Shown here: positions 9,316 to 23,039 of the stretch, piece after piece
How the letters are laid out: every line of letters starts with the position of its first letter
How positions within the stretch are numbered: position 1 is the stretch's first letter
Assembly: GCF_954871325.1 (NCBI RefSeq)
Contig: NC_088775.1
Location: 88,389,561 to 88,453,560, forward strand
Length of the DNA stretch: 64,000 nucleotides
Reading direction: 5' to 3'
Source of the DNA: Gordionus sp. m RMFG-2023
Lineage: Eukaryota; Nematomorpha; Gordioida; Chordodea; Parachordodidae
Made by a program: the position numbers and the translations under genes
The notes under the pieces: model-generated
Databases searched by the model: none
Seen by the model: the letters and a program-made list of their open reading frames with translations, nothing else
Told to the model about the DNA's origin: nothing

Positions 9316-12300
9316 GCCAGGAATTCATACTAAAATCTAAGATTTTAGCCAAAATAAAATATTATGCCCTAAACCTCTAGATTTTAGGTCAAAAGAGTAC
9401 CAAACCTTTTCGATTATCTATGTGCGAAATCTGGAGGAAGATTAGAGAATATATTTATCTTCTAAAATGCTTCTTTTAAGTTAGAAGATAGGCACCTTTG
9501 CAGATTTTTACTTCATAACCTATATTTTTTATCATAGGGGGGTTCTGATTACACTCCGCTCCACGAAGTCTGAAGGAGGTGGTCGCCTGGGGCATCACTT
9601 GCAGAAACCGAGAATCGCCTTTTATTTAAAGTTATGGATTTTGGGGGAAAATTTTTTTTATTCGGTCTAAAGAGGTTTTGCAATTCTTCAAAGCTCAGAT
9701 AAAAAAAAAGTTGTTCTTTGGGGATACTTAATATTGCATCAAAAACTTGGTGACTAGGGCTGAGATTGGAGTCGGATCAATTTTCTTATTTATTCATTTT
9801 AAATATTTATTTTATCTTTCATTCCAATCACGAACAGTAGCCTCACTGCAGTGTGAGAGGTGGGAGCGAAAAATTTGAAGAACCCCTCAAAATTTTGAAT
9901 TTTAAAATAATTTTAAAAAAATTCTTTGAACCCCTTTGAGATTGTAAAGACTACTGATGCCCTCATGATCATGAATAATAAATTGAATCTCATTTAAAAG
10001 ATTTTTTTAAAACAAAATCAATATGATTACAGCCTAATGAGTTCTTGTTTATGTGATCATTTAAAATCACATAATTTTTAGGTTATAATTTTTTTTTTTA
10101 AATATGTTTTTAGATAAATACCTTAAAGGTATATATATATTTTTAGTTGTTGCACATCGATATTATTAATGTTATCTCTATGAATTTTTCTATATATAAT
10201 TTCCAAATAACATTAAAAAATTGTACTATATAATAAATATTGATATATAAAACTTAAGGAGATTTTTTTATAAATTGGATGGGACATATTTGAAAATTGA
10301 ACGAGTAAAGGAAAGTAGGATTTTACGTTAGAGAGATATGAGTTAGAAGATAGTTTAAAAATTTAATCAAGTTTTTATTAATAACCTGTCGAAAACTGAC
10401 AGGTCACATGATTGTAAATGGACGAATACAAATTCAAATAAAAACCTACTGTTGTAGCAACGCTTTCCTTGATGTCGGACCATAACCATAATAGCATATT
10501 ACCAGCAATATACGTAACCAGGGCTCTGGAGTTTATAAGGTAGGTATTTTTATACATGCTTGGAAATACATTTCGGATAAAATCAGAACGCGCTAAATAA
10601 ATAATTAAAATGTTGGAAAATAGGCACAATCATTTGTTGAACACGTTTTATGAAATAAATATATCATGTCTCATGTGATAGTTGTAAAGGATACCTGCCC
10701 GACAGCTGACAATTTGGCCATAGCATTTTGTCATTTTAAAATTTGTATTTATTAGCTGTCAACTTTCATTTATATTGATTGTTATGATTACACACATTAT
10801 ACCCGTAAAATAGGCTATTCAGAAAAAATATGAAATATTGGTATTAGATTCTTTTAAGCAAATCAAATAATTAACTTATTAGTAATTATATAGATCAAAT
10901 AAGAACTGCAAATTCTATTATTTAATATGTATATGAATAACAAAAATTTATTTTGATTTGCTTAAATGAATGAGTAAGGGGATGCTGGGTATTGTTTTAG
11001 TGAGTATTCTATAAATTTCGGATTGCATTTCCGGAAAAATCATATCTTCAAATTTAATAAAGCACGCTCATTTGATGAACCTATTGCGCATGTCGGGAAA
11101 ACTCATTAAACACCTTACCAAGAATCAAATACGAAAAATGTATCTATTTTTTATAACTAAAATTTAAGTGAATATATTATTTTTCATTTATTTATTTTTT
11201 TTAAAACGGGGTTCAGACCCGGGGTATAGTTATTAAAGACTATTAAAATACCTATGATTGATAGTATCTCTATAAACATAAATTTTGCTCAAAAACACAT
11301 TTCGTCTTAAAGTATCGATAGACTAAAGGATCATTATATAAATTGTGTGAGAATGATAAATGTTAGAACAGAAAATATAATGATATATGATGTGCTGCCG
11401 ATATACAAGACCGTGTATTAGATGTCTGAAAATGGATAAATTTTCAGGCCCGGTTCGGTTGGAACTTCCGTCTTGCCCTGCCATTTTAAATGCAAGGGGC
11501 CAAACCCGCAAAACGTATGTAGTTGAACACTAAACAACATAAAAACTATTTATAATATTTGAAAATGGTTAGATTAAAAACACTATTTGGATAATCACTT
11601 CTATCATATGAGGATTCATCAAATAATCCAGCTCAAATAATCTTTACCCGGTCTAGCCCGCTAATTCCTTTTGGCCGGACCTATAAAAAAAATTTTTCAG
11701 ACGTTACCCTGTCTTCTCTTGACGTGTATTGCTTGATTAATATCTAAGTTAATCATTATATAAATTATGAATAATATAAATTTTAGGGTAGGTTAAGTAT
11801 ATTCTATAACTTACCAAAATTTAATTTTAAAATATTTTGAAGAGAAAAAAAAAATCAAATTCAAAGCGAATATTTTTCCTACGTTTAATCAATTATTTAG
11901 CAAGTTTGTTTAACCTTAGAAAAAATTCTGAAAATTGTTGGAAATATCTTTAATTATGTGCACAATACCAACCCTTAAATTCCAGATAGATTTGTAAGAT
12001 ATCGCACAATATTAAACCATGGTGGGTAAAACATAATTCACGCTAAATGCGAATATACTATTATTATGTTTCTCAAATTCAAATTTATTATTTAATATTT
12101 TTTAAAAGAACTAACTAAAAAAGAGAATATGATTAAAGGTATGAATTTCATGAAAAATAATTAAATCAAAATAAAAAAATTATATCTATATATATATCCT
12201 ATTTCATTTCATAAAATCTTAGTTAAAGAATATGGAGTAGGTAAGTATCTTCTATAGTGATTTAGCATTCAAAATTATATTTTATATTAGCATAAGATTC

Positions 12301-12320
12301 ATATATCAGAATTATAAATT
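9316..12320. other. Intergenic, decayed repeats only
   Basis: It contains short CG-rich remnants (about 11440-11530 and 11640-11710, GGCCGGACC-like blocks) that look like decayed members of the GGGCC MITE family. A minus-strand 83-codon open frame (10378-10629) has no recognisable motif. No host gene was recognised. Confidence 0.4.
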
Positions 12321-12686
12321 GTCGTATTGTGATATTAAATCCTTAGGGATTTAAGGAATCAGGCAATTTTAAATTATTTACCGAAGGTAATTTTTTTATA
12401 CTTTTAAAATTTTGGTTTGACTAGAATTGTATTCCAGTATGCTTGGAGTATTTCCCACTGCTAACTTGAACTTTAGAACCACTCATAATTTGTATTAATT
12501 TTTACAAAAAATATAAATAAAAAAAAATATCCATGGATATTAAAATGGTTTAAAATTCATATTATATGTGCTTTACACATGCTTCTATACAACGGATTTT
12601 TAGATATTTTTTTAAATCACCTTCTAATACGTGATTTTTAAATTGGACTTTCACATTTCCATGGATTTTATATACCAATACGACAC
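12321..12686. mobile_element. Second copy of the large fold-back element
   Basis: The left side repeats the 8158 motif order (GTCGTATT, GGGATTT, TTTAAATTATTTACCGAAGG) and the right side repeats it inverted (ACACATGCTTC, CCAATACGACACA). It is shorter and much more diverged than 7985-8618. Confidence 0.6.
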
Positions 12687-12880
12687 ATTTAATATATAAT
12701 GGAGTAATACAATGCGAAGCCTAGTTTTATAGAGATGCGAAAATGCGAAATTAATCGCATCACAACATATGTTCTTCAAGCGTGTTACTCGTTACATCGC
12801 ATCGTTCGGCATTTCTTTCTTTCGAATTTTACACAACCCAAAAATCTTCAATTGCGTGAAGCAAATTGCGCTTACCATGG

Positions 12881-12994
12881 GTTTAACCCCTAATTCATAG
12901 TGTTAGCACGAATTCATGGCAAATTTTACAAAATACGCTGTAACTTGGTATTTTCTGCCATTAATTCACGCTACTTGTGAACGAGGGGTTAGCC
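12881..12994. mobile_element. CCCT/AGGG-ended MITE, complete
   Basis: The left GTTTAACCCCTAATTCATAG and right GTGAACGAGGGGTTAGCC are inverted. Matching inner blocks are GAATTCATGGC and GCCATTAATTC. The length is about 114 bp. Confidence 0.6.
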
Positions 12995-13877
12995 AGCATG
13001 CACAATTAAAATATGCTGTGCAGGGTTAGGCAGAGAAATGTTAAAACAACTCAATTCCATTCCAATCTTTAAATATTTTTAAAAATATTTGGTATGGAAA
13101 TTCATAGCGGTTCTTTTCGACTCATTACACTTATTTAATTAGTTGTTAATTTTAAAATGGATTATAATATATTTTTATTAATCGACTCATCATAATAAAT
13201 ATCTTTATAATTTAAAAAAATACATATTTAAAACTTAACAAATAATTAAAAACATATATAAAAATTAATGAAAATAGATTGATTTTCATTTATTTTATCA
13301 TATAAACATGGAAATAGAAAAAGAAGTCATAAATTAAGTTAAGTAGAAGTAGACCCGGGTTATAGGACACGTAGGATATAAAGGCAAAACGTGTATAACT
13401 TTATTTAATCTAATGAAAATTTAGTCAAAAAAAAACAAATGTAATTCTATACTATCTATCTACCATATGTTCATTTAGTAGGGAGGGTCAGCATTCAAGA
13501 GATATCGAACAAAAACAATTTTTTCGCACTTTTTCATAAAACTTATCTACTTGGTATTTGTGTTTTGATGCTAAAATACCTTTTCAAATTTATCAATGTT
13601 TAAACCACCAAAATTACTTTATTCGAAATAGCCTATTTAGAAGATTTTGAGAAAGTTATTTAGTAATGTATCTTCCCTATGTATTATATGGCAGTAGATA
13701 AAATGCCAAATATTTTAAGCACGAATCTCCCAGGGCAACAACTTCACAAAATAGTTTAAGTGGTGCCTGTATAATCTACCCACTAAACCCTGATATTTTT
13801 TTTACCGATTATCTTCATTTGATTGATCTCGAGATGAAATCATTTTGGATAACGTTATTCCTAATAGATAACCAGAG

Positions 13878-14443
13878 CAGGGACCCGTACCGTTATTTAT
13901 AACGGTTCAGTTTGGTTTTGTTTCAGTATGTAAAAAGTTATAATGGTTACGTTTTGGTTATGGTTCTTAGTAATATAAAGATTATAAAGATTCAGTTCGG
14001 TTCAGCTAATTGTAAATGTTTATAATGGTTCATTACGGTTAGAAATTCTTTTTCGTTGAAGCAACACCATCGTCTAATTTATTTTTATTATAAGTTTATA
14101 TGAATTATATATAAAAAAATGTATATAAGATTCAAAATAACTTCTTAATTATATGAACTCACAAGTATTAATATAAATGGATTCATATTTGTTCGTTTGT
14201 GACGATAACTCAAATTTTAGCCCGTGAAAAGGCCCTTTCTACAGAAACTTATGTTGCGGGAACCGCCTGTACTAATAAGAGCAAGTTTATATAATTCTGG
14301 ATATTCAATTTTTTTCAATTCCTAAAATATAAAATCTGAACTGGTTTGAATCGATTTAAACCAATTTAACTTTTTTATACGAGTTCTTTTTACTCATTCA
14401 AAAAATAATTATATCTGTTCGATTACGGTACTTCGCTCCCCTG
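13878..14443. mobile_element. hAT-type MITE with perfect 8-bp TSD
   Basis: The left end is CAGGGACCCGTACCG; the right end, inverted, is CAGGGGAGCGAAGTACCG. Both flanks carry AACCAGAG (13870-13877 and 14444-14451). The interior repeats GGTTCAGTT-like and AACGGTT-like words. No coding capacity is evident. A stretch near 61335-61430 shares the word style and may be a relative. Confidence 0.75.
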
Positions 14444-14451
14444 AACCAGAG

Positions 14452-15357
14452 TGACGATAATGCTCGACTTAATATCTAACCAGGTAGCTGCCACTTCCAC
14501 TATTGGGAAGGGGGAAGGGGTATTAAGCAAGATCGTCATTAAAATATAATAGAACTAAAAGAGACAGAGGAAGGGGTGGGAAGTATGGATTGGCTGAACT
14601 AATTTTGAGCATGCTATTTTCTTATAAAAAAATATATTTACGTGATACGTGTTATTAAGCACCTAGTTCTAAGCGTCATATATATAACAGAGTTGTATAT
14701 AACAAGAGCAAACTTGGTAGTTCTCTCATGAAAGCCCATCAGACAGGGATAAAACATGGAAATATTTGGGTAGGCCGCAGTTACCTGTGCGCTCAATAGA
14801 CAAAACAACTTACTTAAACGCCCTTTGGGAAATAAGAGGAGAGGTAAAAAGCCCATATTTATTTGAAATTTGATTGGAGTAAAAAATAAAGTGGTAAGAA
14901 AAGTTGAATTTTTGAATATTATCCCTATTAGTTCAAGTATCAAAAATTATATATCTTCAAGTAATCATTTTTATTATTAAAATGATGTAAAAAAGAAGGG
15001 ATTGAAATTGTGTAGTGTACTGGTAAGTTCTGAATTAAAATATTCTATATTCTATGCCAGGAACTATCTATTTTCCGTGAGGGCTTTATTGTGATTGAAT
15101 ACTAATATTTTAACTATATTCATAAATTTGTTTTTAATTTACTGTGTTATTAATTATAACAATAAAAAATGAAAAAAAAAATTGGTTTCTGGGTTCGATT
15201 TGATTATATGCCATTTTACCTCTAAGATGGGCATCTTACCCCATTGTCGTTGGTAAATGGTAAAAGGCGCAGCCATTCACTTAATCCAAAAATAGCTCTC
15301 ACAGTATAAAAAGGAAGAAGCTTTTACTGACTAAGGATACTTATCCAACGAACACTA
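14452..15357. other. Intergenic, no gene recognised
   Basis: A minus-strand 101-codon open frame (14638-14943) is present. Its composition is not clearly protein-like and no splice support was seen. Confidence 0.35.
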
Positions 15358-15594
15358 TTAGTTTAATCTCATAAATATATATTTAATAGCAAAAGAGCGG
15401 TTCTCCCCGAATATCGCATAAACCCCTCGTAGAATTTTTATTCGATCATTTATAAATAAATATAATTGCAAACAACCGTTGTGAACCGGGGTTACAACGG
15501 TCCAAAAATTTTTGCGGACACGATTCCCCAATTCAAACGGAATAAAAATATTAAAAAAAATAAAACCTCTTACATTTATCTTTTTTTTTGCCAT
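15358..15594 (-). CDS. Unrecognised 78-residue ORF
   Basis: It starts at an ATG (MAKKKINVRGFIFFN) and includes WTVVTPVHNGC and GVYAIFGENRS, moderately protein-like for this base composition. No upstream or downstream exon was identified and no family was recognised. It may be a chance frame. Confidence 0.2.
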   Translation of the reverse strand: MAKKKINVRGFIFFNIFIPFELGNRVRKNFWTVVTPVHNGCLQLYLFINDRIKILRGVYAIFGENRSFAIKYIFMRLN

Positions 15595-15738
15595 AATTAA
15601 GAAAATTATTCGTCTTCCAATAAGGAATATTTATATAGTAGATTTGGATAACGTGCTTAAAATCTATTAAAACCTTTTTATTTTAAAATAAAATATATTA
15701 TTAAAGTCAGTTTTGACCCCAATAACAACGACCTGAAA

Positions 15739-16132
15739 ATGGATGCGTGTGTTGCCCGTCGGGATGTTTTCGGATCTGTAGTTCAGGTATTTCAATCTAT
15801 TTTATACAGTAGGGAGCTTAGGTCAGCTCATGCTTAAGGTCCCCAAACCTAGAACTTTTATTTGAAAGTATAAATTTTAATTAGGCAGAAATATCTAAAT
15901 AAAAATATATGATAGAATGCCGAGCAAACCCCTATCTGAACCTACTATCTTGTTATTTTTTCTTGTTACTGTTTGATTGGCTTCTCCTAGATTTGAAATT
16001 TAAGTTAAAATATTAGTCTTTTACATAATACCCATTTCTCAGCTGTGGGAAAACCCATCATTAACTGTTATTCAAAATATACACTCAATCGATTCGTTAA
16101 TTAGACTGAATCATGATACCTTCCTGACGTGA
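15739..16132 (+). CDS. Speculative two-exon gene, unknown product
   Basis: ATG 15739 opens MDACVARRDVFGSVVQ, ending exactly at a GTATTT donor (15787). An acceptor TTTCTCAG at 16035-16042 leads, in phase 0, to LWENPSLTVIQNIHSIDSLI and on to a TGA at 16130. The first exon is unusually GC-rich for the region. Joining the two exons is inference. No family was recognised. Confidence 0.22.
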
Positions 16133-17379
16133 CGGCACTTAAAGGCGGATAGCGTAATATAGCATGATAGATTAAAAAAGAAATAATTAAATCAGAAATT
16201 ATGATAGTCAAAAAAATATCGAAATTAATTCAGGAAATGTTGGCGGTAGACGTAATCGTTATTAATTAAAATTACTTATTATATTTAGGTATAAAAAATT
16301 ATTTCATTTGTAAAATTTCCTTATTTAAAAATATAATATTTTTCGAAAATTTAAATCCTTGCCTTAAATAATAAATATTTAAAATATATAAATTTGATAT
16401 GTAAAGATTTTTTGTAAATCTGAATTAGAATCATCCAAATAAAGATTAGACATTTTCTAAAAAAAAGAGGGGGATGGATCAAAATTAATGTACAAGAACC
16501 AGGATTTAAGGGCCCCTAAATAGTTCTAACTTTGGCGGGTTAGGACCGCCGTTTAGCCCGCTCTGCCGTTGGCACGGGCTTGACCTTATCTTTCTCGTAG
16601 TTATGAATCGATTTCGATATTACCTCATATTCATTATTTTGTTGTTTCTTAATGAAGTTATCAATATCTCTTTAGACCCCAAAATAAAATGAGATTAGAA
16701 AGAACTTGTTAACCAGCTAAAAAAATAATAAATTTTCTTAAATTATTAAATTTCGGTTTGAAGAATAAAAAGTATTATTATTATCATCTAATTTTATCAT
16801 TTTGCTTCATTGAGTCCTTAGATGTATCTCCAAATTTCAAACGAATTTACTATCAACTACATCATATTTTTTTTTTTTTAAATTTCAGCATTTATTTACT
16901 CTTATCGAGAGAAGAAGAAATGGATAATGAAAATATGTTAATCAAAAACTGAATATATTATAATACTGAGGTTGGCAAAATGAGGTCTAAATAAAAGTAG
17001 AAGGAAAATATAAGTGCGATGGGCGAAAAAAATGGGAAAAAAAGAGTTGTTTTGGGATGTTTTTTTAAAATCATGGGAATATTCGATTAACGAGTTTTTC
17101 AATTTTATTTTTTTCCTTTGTTTCCTTCTAGAATTTTTAAATTCCCGTTTAAGTCGGTTCGAAGAAATAGTTTAAATATAGAATTGGAAATCCCTTTTTG
17201 GAACTAAATCAAAAATTGAGGAACAAGGTTTAGGTTATAAAGATCCCCCCCCCCCCCCATTTGATTTTTTCAAATTATATATTTTCTTATTATATATATA
17301 TATGTGTGTATATATAATATTTATTTGATTATAAAAGGGAAATTCAACATGGCAGGGTGAAATCGAGTTTGAAATTAAT

Positions 17380-17496
17380 ATGAACAAAAATGATAAGAAA
17401 ACGAAGGGAATAATTGATAAAAAAGATAAGACAAAAAAAGGGAAGAAGAATGGGAAGAAGAATGGTCCAAAAGGCAAGAATAATAATGGAAACTAA
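17380..17496 (+). CDS. Short lysine-rich ORF
   Basis: From ATG 17380 there are 38 codons ending KGKNNNGN, dominated by Lys, Asn, Asp and Gly, on a purine-rich strand. It resembles a basic tail of a nuclear or ribosomal protein, but purine-rich simple sequence would give the same result. No partner exon is known. Confidence 0.18.
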   Translation: MNKNDKKTKGIIDKKDKTKKGKKNGKKNGPKGKNNNGN

Positions 17497-17499
17497 AAT

Positions 17500-19010
17500 A
17501 ATTAATTTATCAAATTAATTACAAAAATTTGTGGTGGGCAATGGTTAAAAAAAATATGATTAAATAATTATAATAATTTGATTTATCTAACCAATCATTT
17601 TTGTTTATGTGGTGATGGAATTGTGGAGTATATATTCATTTTAATCGAATATAAAAATTATTTTGTTAATAAAAGTTTGTTGGTTTACTTTTTGCGTTTG
17701 GATGGTTTAATACCAACCCCACTCCTCCTAGACAATCGTGAAACTAATAAGACAAGTTTGCAGGAAATAGTTATAATAAAGAAGCATCTCTACTTAAATT
17801 GTTTAGTTGGGCATTTGATACCACAGACAAAACCGAGACCTATTTATGGACAATTAATCGAACCAGGGGTAAAACGGACACGGGACGGGTTCGGACCTCT
17901 CTTAGAAAATTGGGTTAGAATAACAGCAGCCTGTCTTGAAAATTTCCGCTAAATTGAGTTTTTAATTCCTGAACACGGGTTCGGGTTCATATCCCTGTAT
18001 ATATATATATAATATAAATTTTTATATTTTTTTTTTTTATATTTAAATTTTACCACCTTTTTGGGTGGTAAGCTCCTTTCTGTGACATATAACCCCGAAT
18101 TCACAGTTTGCTTGAATTCGCGGCGAAGTTCGCAAATTTTACTGCTAAGTATACAATGTTGGCAAGTTATTCGTCAAAATCTATTATGAAACGTCTTTGA
18201 AAAATCAGCTGTTAGCATAATCATTGATTTTCTTAAAAAAAATTTTTTTTTAATATAGTTTATTTTATATAGATTGGCATGTCAGAATTGTTATGATACA
18301 TATATTTTTTTTTATCTGTTTAGCTATTTACCCTGATGGAATATCCCTCATTCCTACGAATCTCCTTGATTGAGACTACTCATGAATAGGCACATATTTT
18401 CGACATCTTCTTTAATAAAAAAAACCATTCGACAGAAAAGAAACAAATTTTTATAAATAAATTAAAAATACTCTTCCTTTTTTTCTTATCAAATCATAAT
18501 TTTATCCAGTTAATTAGAATTACTACTACTTCCTGTTAACTTTTGAGTGTCTTTAAGGAAATTCTTAAAATTTTTTTTTTACTAACATAGAAAAATTTTC
18601 TAAACAGAAATCCTTTTTAATTAGAAAAAATAATAATTAATCGGAGTAGAGATATGCCAGACTCATATTATTTCTATACATGGGTGCATGCCCATTAGAC
18701 AATTTTTCATATATATTATTTTTCGAACGAGTAGTCAAATGCTGAGTTATACGTAATTCAATTTAGGTTTGATTTTTTTTTTTCAAAAATAAATTTTAAA
18801 AAGCCTATTAGAGGCCGTCCTTGCACTATTTTACCTGCTGCTTTTTAAAGCATTTTCGATGTTAAAATTTAAAAATAAGACAGTTTCCTGTCTTTTTTTA
18901 AACATTTGACAGCGTTTGTTTAAACGCAGCAACCTTACAAATTTTGCATAAATGCCTTTTCAATAGTGGATTTTAGTGTAATGTAACACTTTTTAATATG
19001 TTTTATTTTA
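17500..19010. other. Intergenic with a CCCT-family end
   Basis: A 124-codon open frame at 17578-17952 begins with TTG and runs into CG-rich repeat-like sequence, so I do not treat it as a gene. A half copy of the CCCT MITE lies near 18083-18160. Confidence 0.35.
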
Positions 19011-19389
19011 ACGTACTCCAGTGGCCCCTACAACGGGGAGTGGGGGGCTCAGAAGCAACTGCTTCTAAAAATTTGAGTGTTTTTAAATTTTTTATTTTAA
19101 TATTTAAAAAAAATATTAACCAATTGATTTCTGATTTATGTATGCAATAATAAGACCCCCCCCCAACTTAATATATACTGACGGAAATTTTGGCCGATGT
19201 TTAGTAAATTAGGTTGTTATCCGAGATTTCTTGTCATAAATTATTTTTCCAATTTCAAAATATGCCCAAAAATATTAACCAAAAAAAATAAAATGTGTTA
19301 GAAGAAAATAAAATATCTGACTCTTTTAATGATCATGAAATTTAATAATGATATTATTGTGCATGAATCTTCACAGGCACATAAGATGG

Positions 19390-20340
19390 CCGATTATGGA
19401 AGGCTTTCACACAACAAAAATTCCATATTACAATTTATAATACCCCAGAAAGAATGTGTGGATAATAACCCTTCTATCATAAGAATAATATGATGACTAG
19501 GTTATTTAATATCTCGTAAAAAAGCCTTCTGAGGGAACAGGCTACAAGAAGACAATATGATGGGCCTTATTAAACTCATTGCAGATTCTGAACCTGTACT
19601 GGGAGAAAAACAATAAGGGGTTAAAAACTAAATTATATGCAAATCTATTAACATATAATAATATAAATATTCTCATTGAAACCATGAAAAATATGGTAAA
19701 AAAAATTCAAAATGAGATTGAATGGTGCTTTTCAATCATAGTTGATGACACATAAGATGATGTTCGAAATCAGAAGCAATAGCTTTGATAGTAAGATATG
19801 TTGAAAATAGTGAGACGCCGTAGCCTGTTGAAAGACTGATTGACATATATTGTACGGGAAATACCACTGGTCTCGATATTAAAAAGAATATAATATCCAA
19901 ACTTGGCTTCATGAATTTACCTCTTGAATTCCTAGTTGGGCAAAGCTATGATGGCGTCTCAAACATGAGTGGAAGAATCAATGGAGTGCAGGCTTTGATT
20001 AGAGCGGAGCCTTCAAAGGTGGTTTTATTTGGTCATCGATTAAATTTAATCATTGTTCAATTATGTCAATCAATAAATGAATTACGAAATGTTTTAGGAA
20101 TATTAGACGAGATTATATATATTTTAATGGTGTTTAAAGATATTTGGATAAAATCGCAAAGATTTCTACGCATCAAGAATACCACTCGGTAATATTATCT
20201 TATTTGTTTGGATAGAAGCTGGCTATCGCCTTATAAAGCTATTGTAAATTTTTCCTACTTTATGATGCCTTGAGGGCAGCTTTAAAAATTTAAAGGATTC
20301 TGAAGATACTGCCACTTCCACTATGGCTAGTGCTATAGTC
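19390..20340 (+). pseudogene. hAT transposase remnant (DUF4371/ZMYM-like)
   Basis: The clearest piece is the open frame 19911-20192, with LPLEFLVGQSYDGVSNMSGR followed by INGVQ and later HRLNLI. This matches the GQxYDGAxNMSGKxxGVQ and HxLNL core of the family. Upstream, IVDDT matches the catalytic-region I-DET-D segment in part. Downstream, DALRAALK and ATSTMASAIVRI resemble the later helical region. Stops and frame changes separate these pieces, so the gene is dead. Confidence 0.75.
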
Positions 20341-20632
20341 AGAATAGAAAAATTTTATTTTATTTTATCACTTTGTGTTTTGGATAAAATATTGTTGATA
20401 ACAAGTTTTGCTTGTACAAAATTTTAAATCATCTAAGAATATAAGGTTTTCAATGAATCAAATTTAAATGGCAAAATATTGCCTGATTAATTTGAGAAGT
20501 ATAATTTAAATTGTCTTTAATTATTTTTTTAATCCTAATACATAATAACACTGAATTTTTGGTGTTTTTTCAAAAGCACAAGATTTTATGAAGGAGAGAA
20601 ATCTAATTTTATCATTGAAAAAAAATTTAGTT

Positions 20633-23039
20633 AAACAACTTCATGGGCCGGGTATGGGTCTAATATTATATTTTCTAGTGGGCCTTGGATTTTAAAAAAA
20701 TTTTCTTAATGAGCATGGGCTGGGTTTGGGCCTAAAATTTTTAAATTTAGATTATTTAAAACAGTTGCTAATTTAAAGAAATATTGCCTTTTTTTCTTCT
20801 AATAATAATAAATTTCAGTATTGTAAACAAAATGATTGCCTAAAAATATTTAAATATTGTTTATTTTCAATAAATAAAGAAAATTAAACTTTTGGCTATG
20901 GGCTTGGGCCGAATTTGGGAAATTTTTTTGAAACTTATCATAGATGGGCTTGGGAATTTTTTTTAACGTGATATGGGCCGGACAGGGCTTGGGCCTAAAA
21001 ATTTTTTTTACAATGGAGTTGGGCCAGGCTAGGTCAAAAAATTAAGGCCCATCAGGGGTGTCGCTAGCCTTTACATCTCAGGGGGCTAAAAAAAAATTTA
21101 TGGGGGGCTTCGCCCCCCATGCCTCCCAATTTGCCCGGCTTTCGGCCGGGTTTTATATTATTATATTGTACTTTATTAAATTTGTTATCTCTGAAGAATT
21201 ATTCTGATTTTCATATTTTGTCATTTATTATAATATTCAATCAAAATAAACTGGCATATAAATATTTAAAATAATACAAGACATTTCTAAAAATAATATT
21301 TTTTAATACAAAATCTATTTATTACATTATAAAATATTCTCGATTGCTGATATAAAAAAATTTTGCGTCCAAATAATTACAAGTGATAAAAAAGATTTAT
21401 TTATTCATAAATATGCCTCAATTGATAATAGTTTTTAAAAACCACATAATGCAATAATATAATTCTTAGCAACTTACAAAGACAAAGGTTATTAAACTAA
21501 TATAACTATCTGTTATCATTTTAGACAATGTATAGAATGGACTAATAAGGAAAAATTTATAGGCCTAAACCAAATCAAAAATTCTTGAAGAGAAGAGTAT
21601 AAACGACCAATCCAAATCATAAAACTATATGGTAGTTAGAGCTTCCTTTTAGATGACATGATGGAAGCTAGATAAGTAACCGAGAAAATAATTGTGAGAT
21701 ATTAAATTTCAAAAGATTATCTTCCATTTTAAATGATATATAAATGACTACTCATTGACCATTATTGTTTATCTAAATTATGCTATCATATGCTCTCAGC
21801 AGATATAGTAATAATCTTAAATTACATAGCAACACAAATAATAGATGCTGGTTAGATACTCATGATGCCATCAGAACTTTATGTTGGATAAATTGATAAA
21901 ATAAAAACACTAAAAATATTTAGAAGAAATAATTATGCAAATATATGGAAGCCTGGAGTTATTTACACGGCAAGGATGCTATATTAGAAATGAAATATTT
22001 TCCAATTATAAAATAAGAACCAGAATGATATGATGAAACTATTAAGATTTTATATATTGTTGCATCACCTCTAGTTGGTATATTATATCTTAAAATTAAA
22101 GTAGTTTGTAAAAATATCAAAAATATACTTGTTTAAAAATTTAACTCAAAACTGTTTTTCGAAAAAGAAAAATAGCTTTCCTAAGAACACGTAAAAAAAG
22201 AGAAGAAAAGTTATCAAATTTATTATATCTATTGTAAGATGAATAATAAAATGTTTAATTTTTAAATTTATTTATAAGTAAATAGATGGCGTTAAATATC
22301 TAAATGCAAATTATTACTATATTGATTATCAAAAGCATTTATTAGTTCATTAGAATATTAACTGTAATATATTATATAACTGACAAATACGACTATAAAA
22401 GTGGCCTTTTATCTAATATTTAGTAAACAACTGTATATAGGATTATAAACTATATGTCTAATTTACTTTTTATAAAGAAATCTCTTATACTCATTTGGAC
22501 CTTGAAAATATTTTTAAGAATAGGCATTATAATAAAATTTAAAAATAAATATATAGTTGATTAGTTATTTTGAACTAGGCTAATTATAATATTAAATTTT
22601 TTAGTTTTCAATTAATAAATGATTATATTTATTTAATTAGGGTTATATAATAATTTAAATAATAAAAGTCAATTAAGCTTCAACTGTTAATGCTAAATTA
22701 ATATTTAGTGAGTGATATTAATATTCTATTTTTAACACTAAATTTGATTGCAAGCTGACATAGTGAATATATAATTTATATGTATTAATCTAATCTAATA
22801 TGTAAAATAGTATTCATTTAATAAATATTTAGACAGTCTTATTAATTTTAAATAATAAAATTAAATCTATTTATTACTTAATAGAATTATGAAAGAAATC
22901 ATTCAGGGGGCAATCAAGGGGTTAAAATTCCATTAAAAAAATTTTTTTTGCTTCAGGGGTTATTCAAATTTTTCAGGGGGCTCGAGCCCCTGTGCGTTCC
23001 CCCCTAGCGACGCCACTGAGGCCCATGAAGGTCTCTGCA
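20633..23039. mobile_element. GGGCC-family MITE, middle level of the nest
   Basis: TTCATGGGCC at the left and GGCCCATGAA at the right form the ends. GC blocks such as GGGCTTGGGCC and GGGCCGGACAGGG alternate with AT runs, as in the copy at 48164. It was split by the insertion of 21053-23018; the MITE alone is about 430 bp. Confidence 0.65.
21053..23018. mobile_element. hAT-type element, innermost level, perfect 8-bp TSD
   Basis: The left end CAGGGGTGTCGCTAG and the inverted right end CAGTGGCGTCGCTAG match at 13 of 15 positions. The flanking 8-mer AGGCCCAT is identical at 21045-21052 and 23019-23026. Subterminal GGGGGCTTCGCCCCCC forms a hairpin near 21100. The 1.97-kb interior is very AT-rich and I recognise no transposase, so it is probably non-autonomous. 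Confidence 0.85.

Noticed and set aside
17578-17952. 124-codon ORF, the longest in its region
   Set aside because: It starts at TTG, uses background-like codons in its first half and runs into CG-rich repeat sequence. No splice support or motif was seen.
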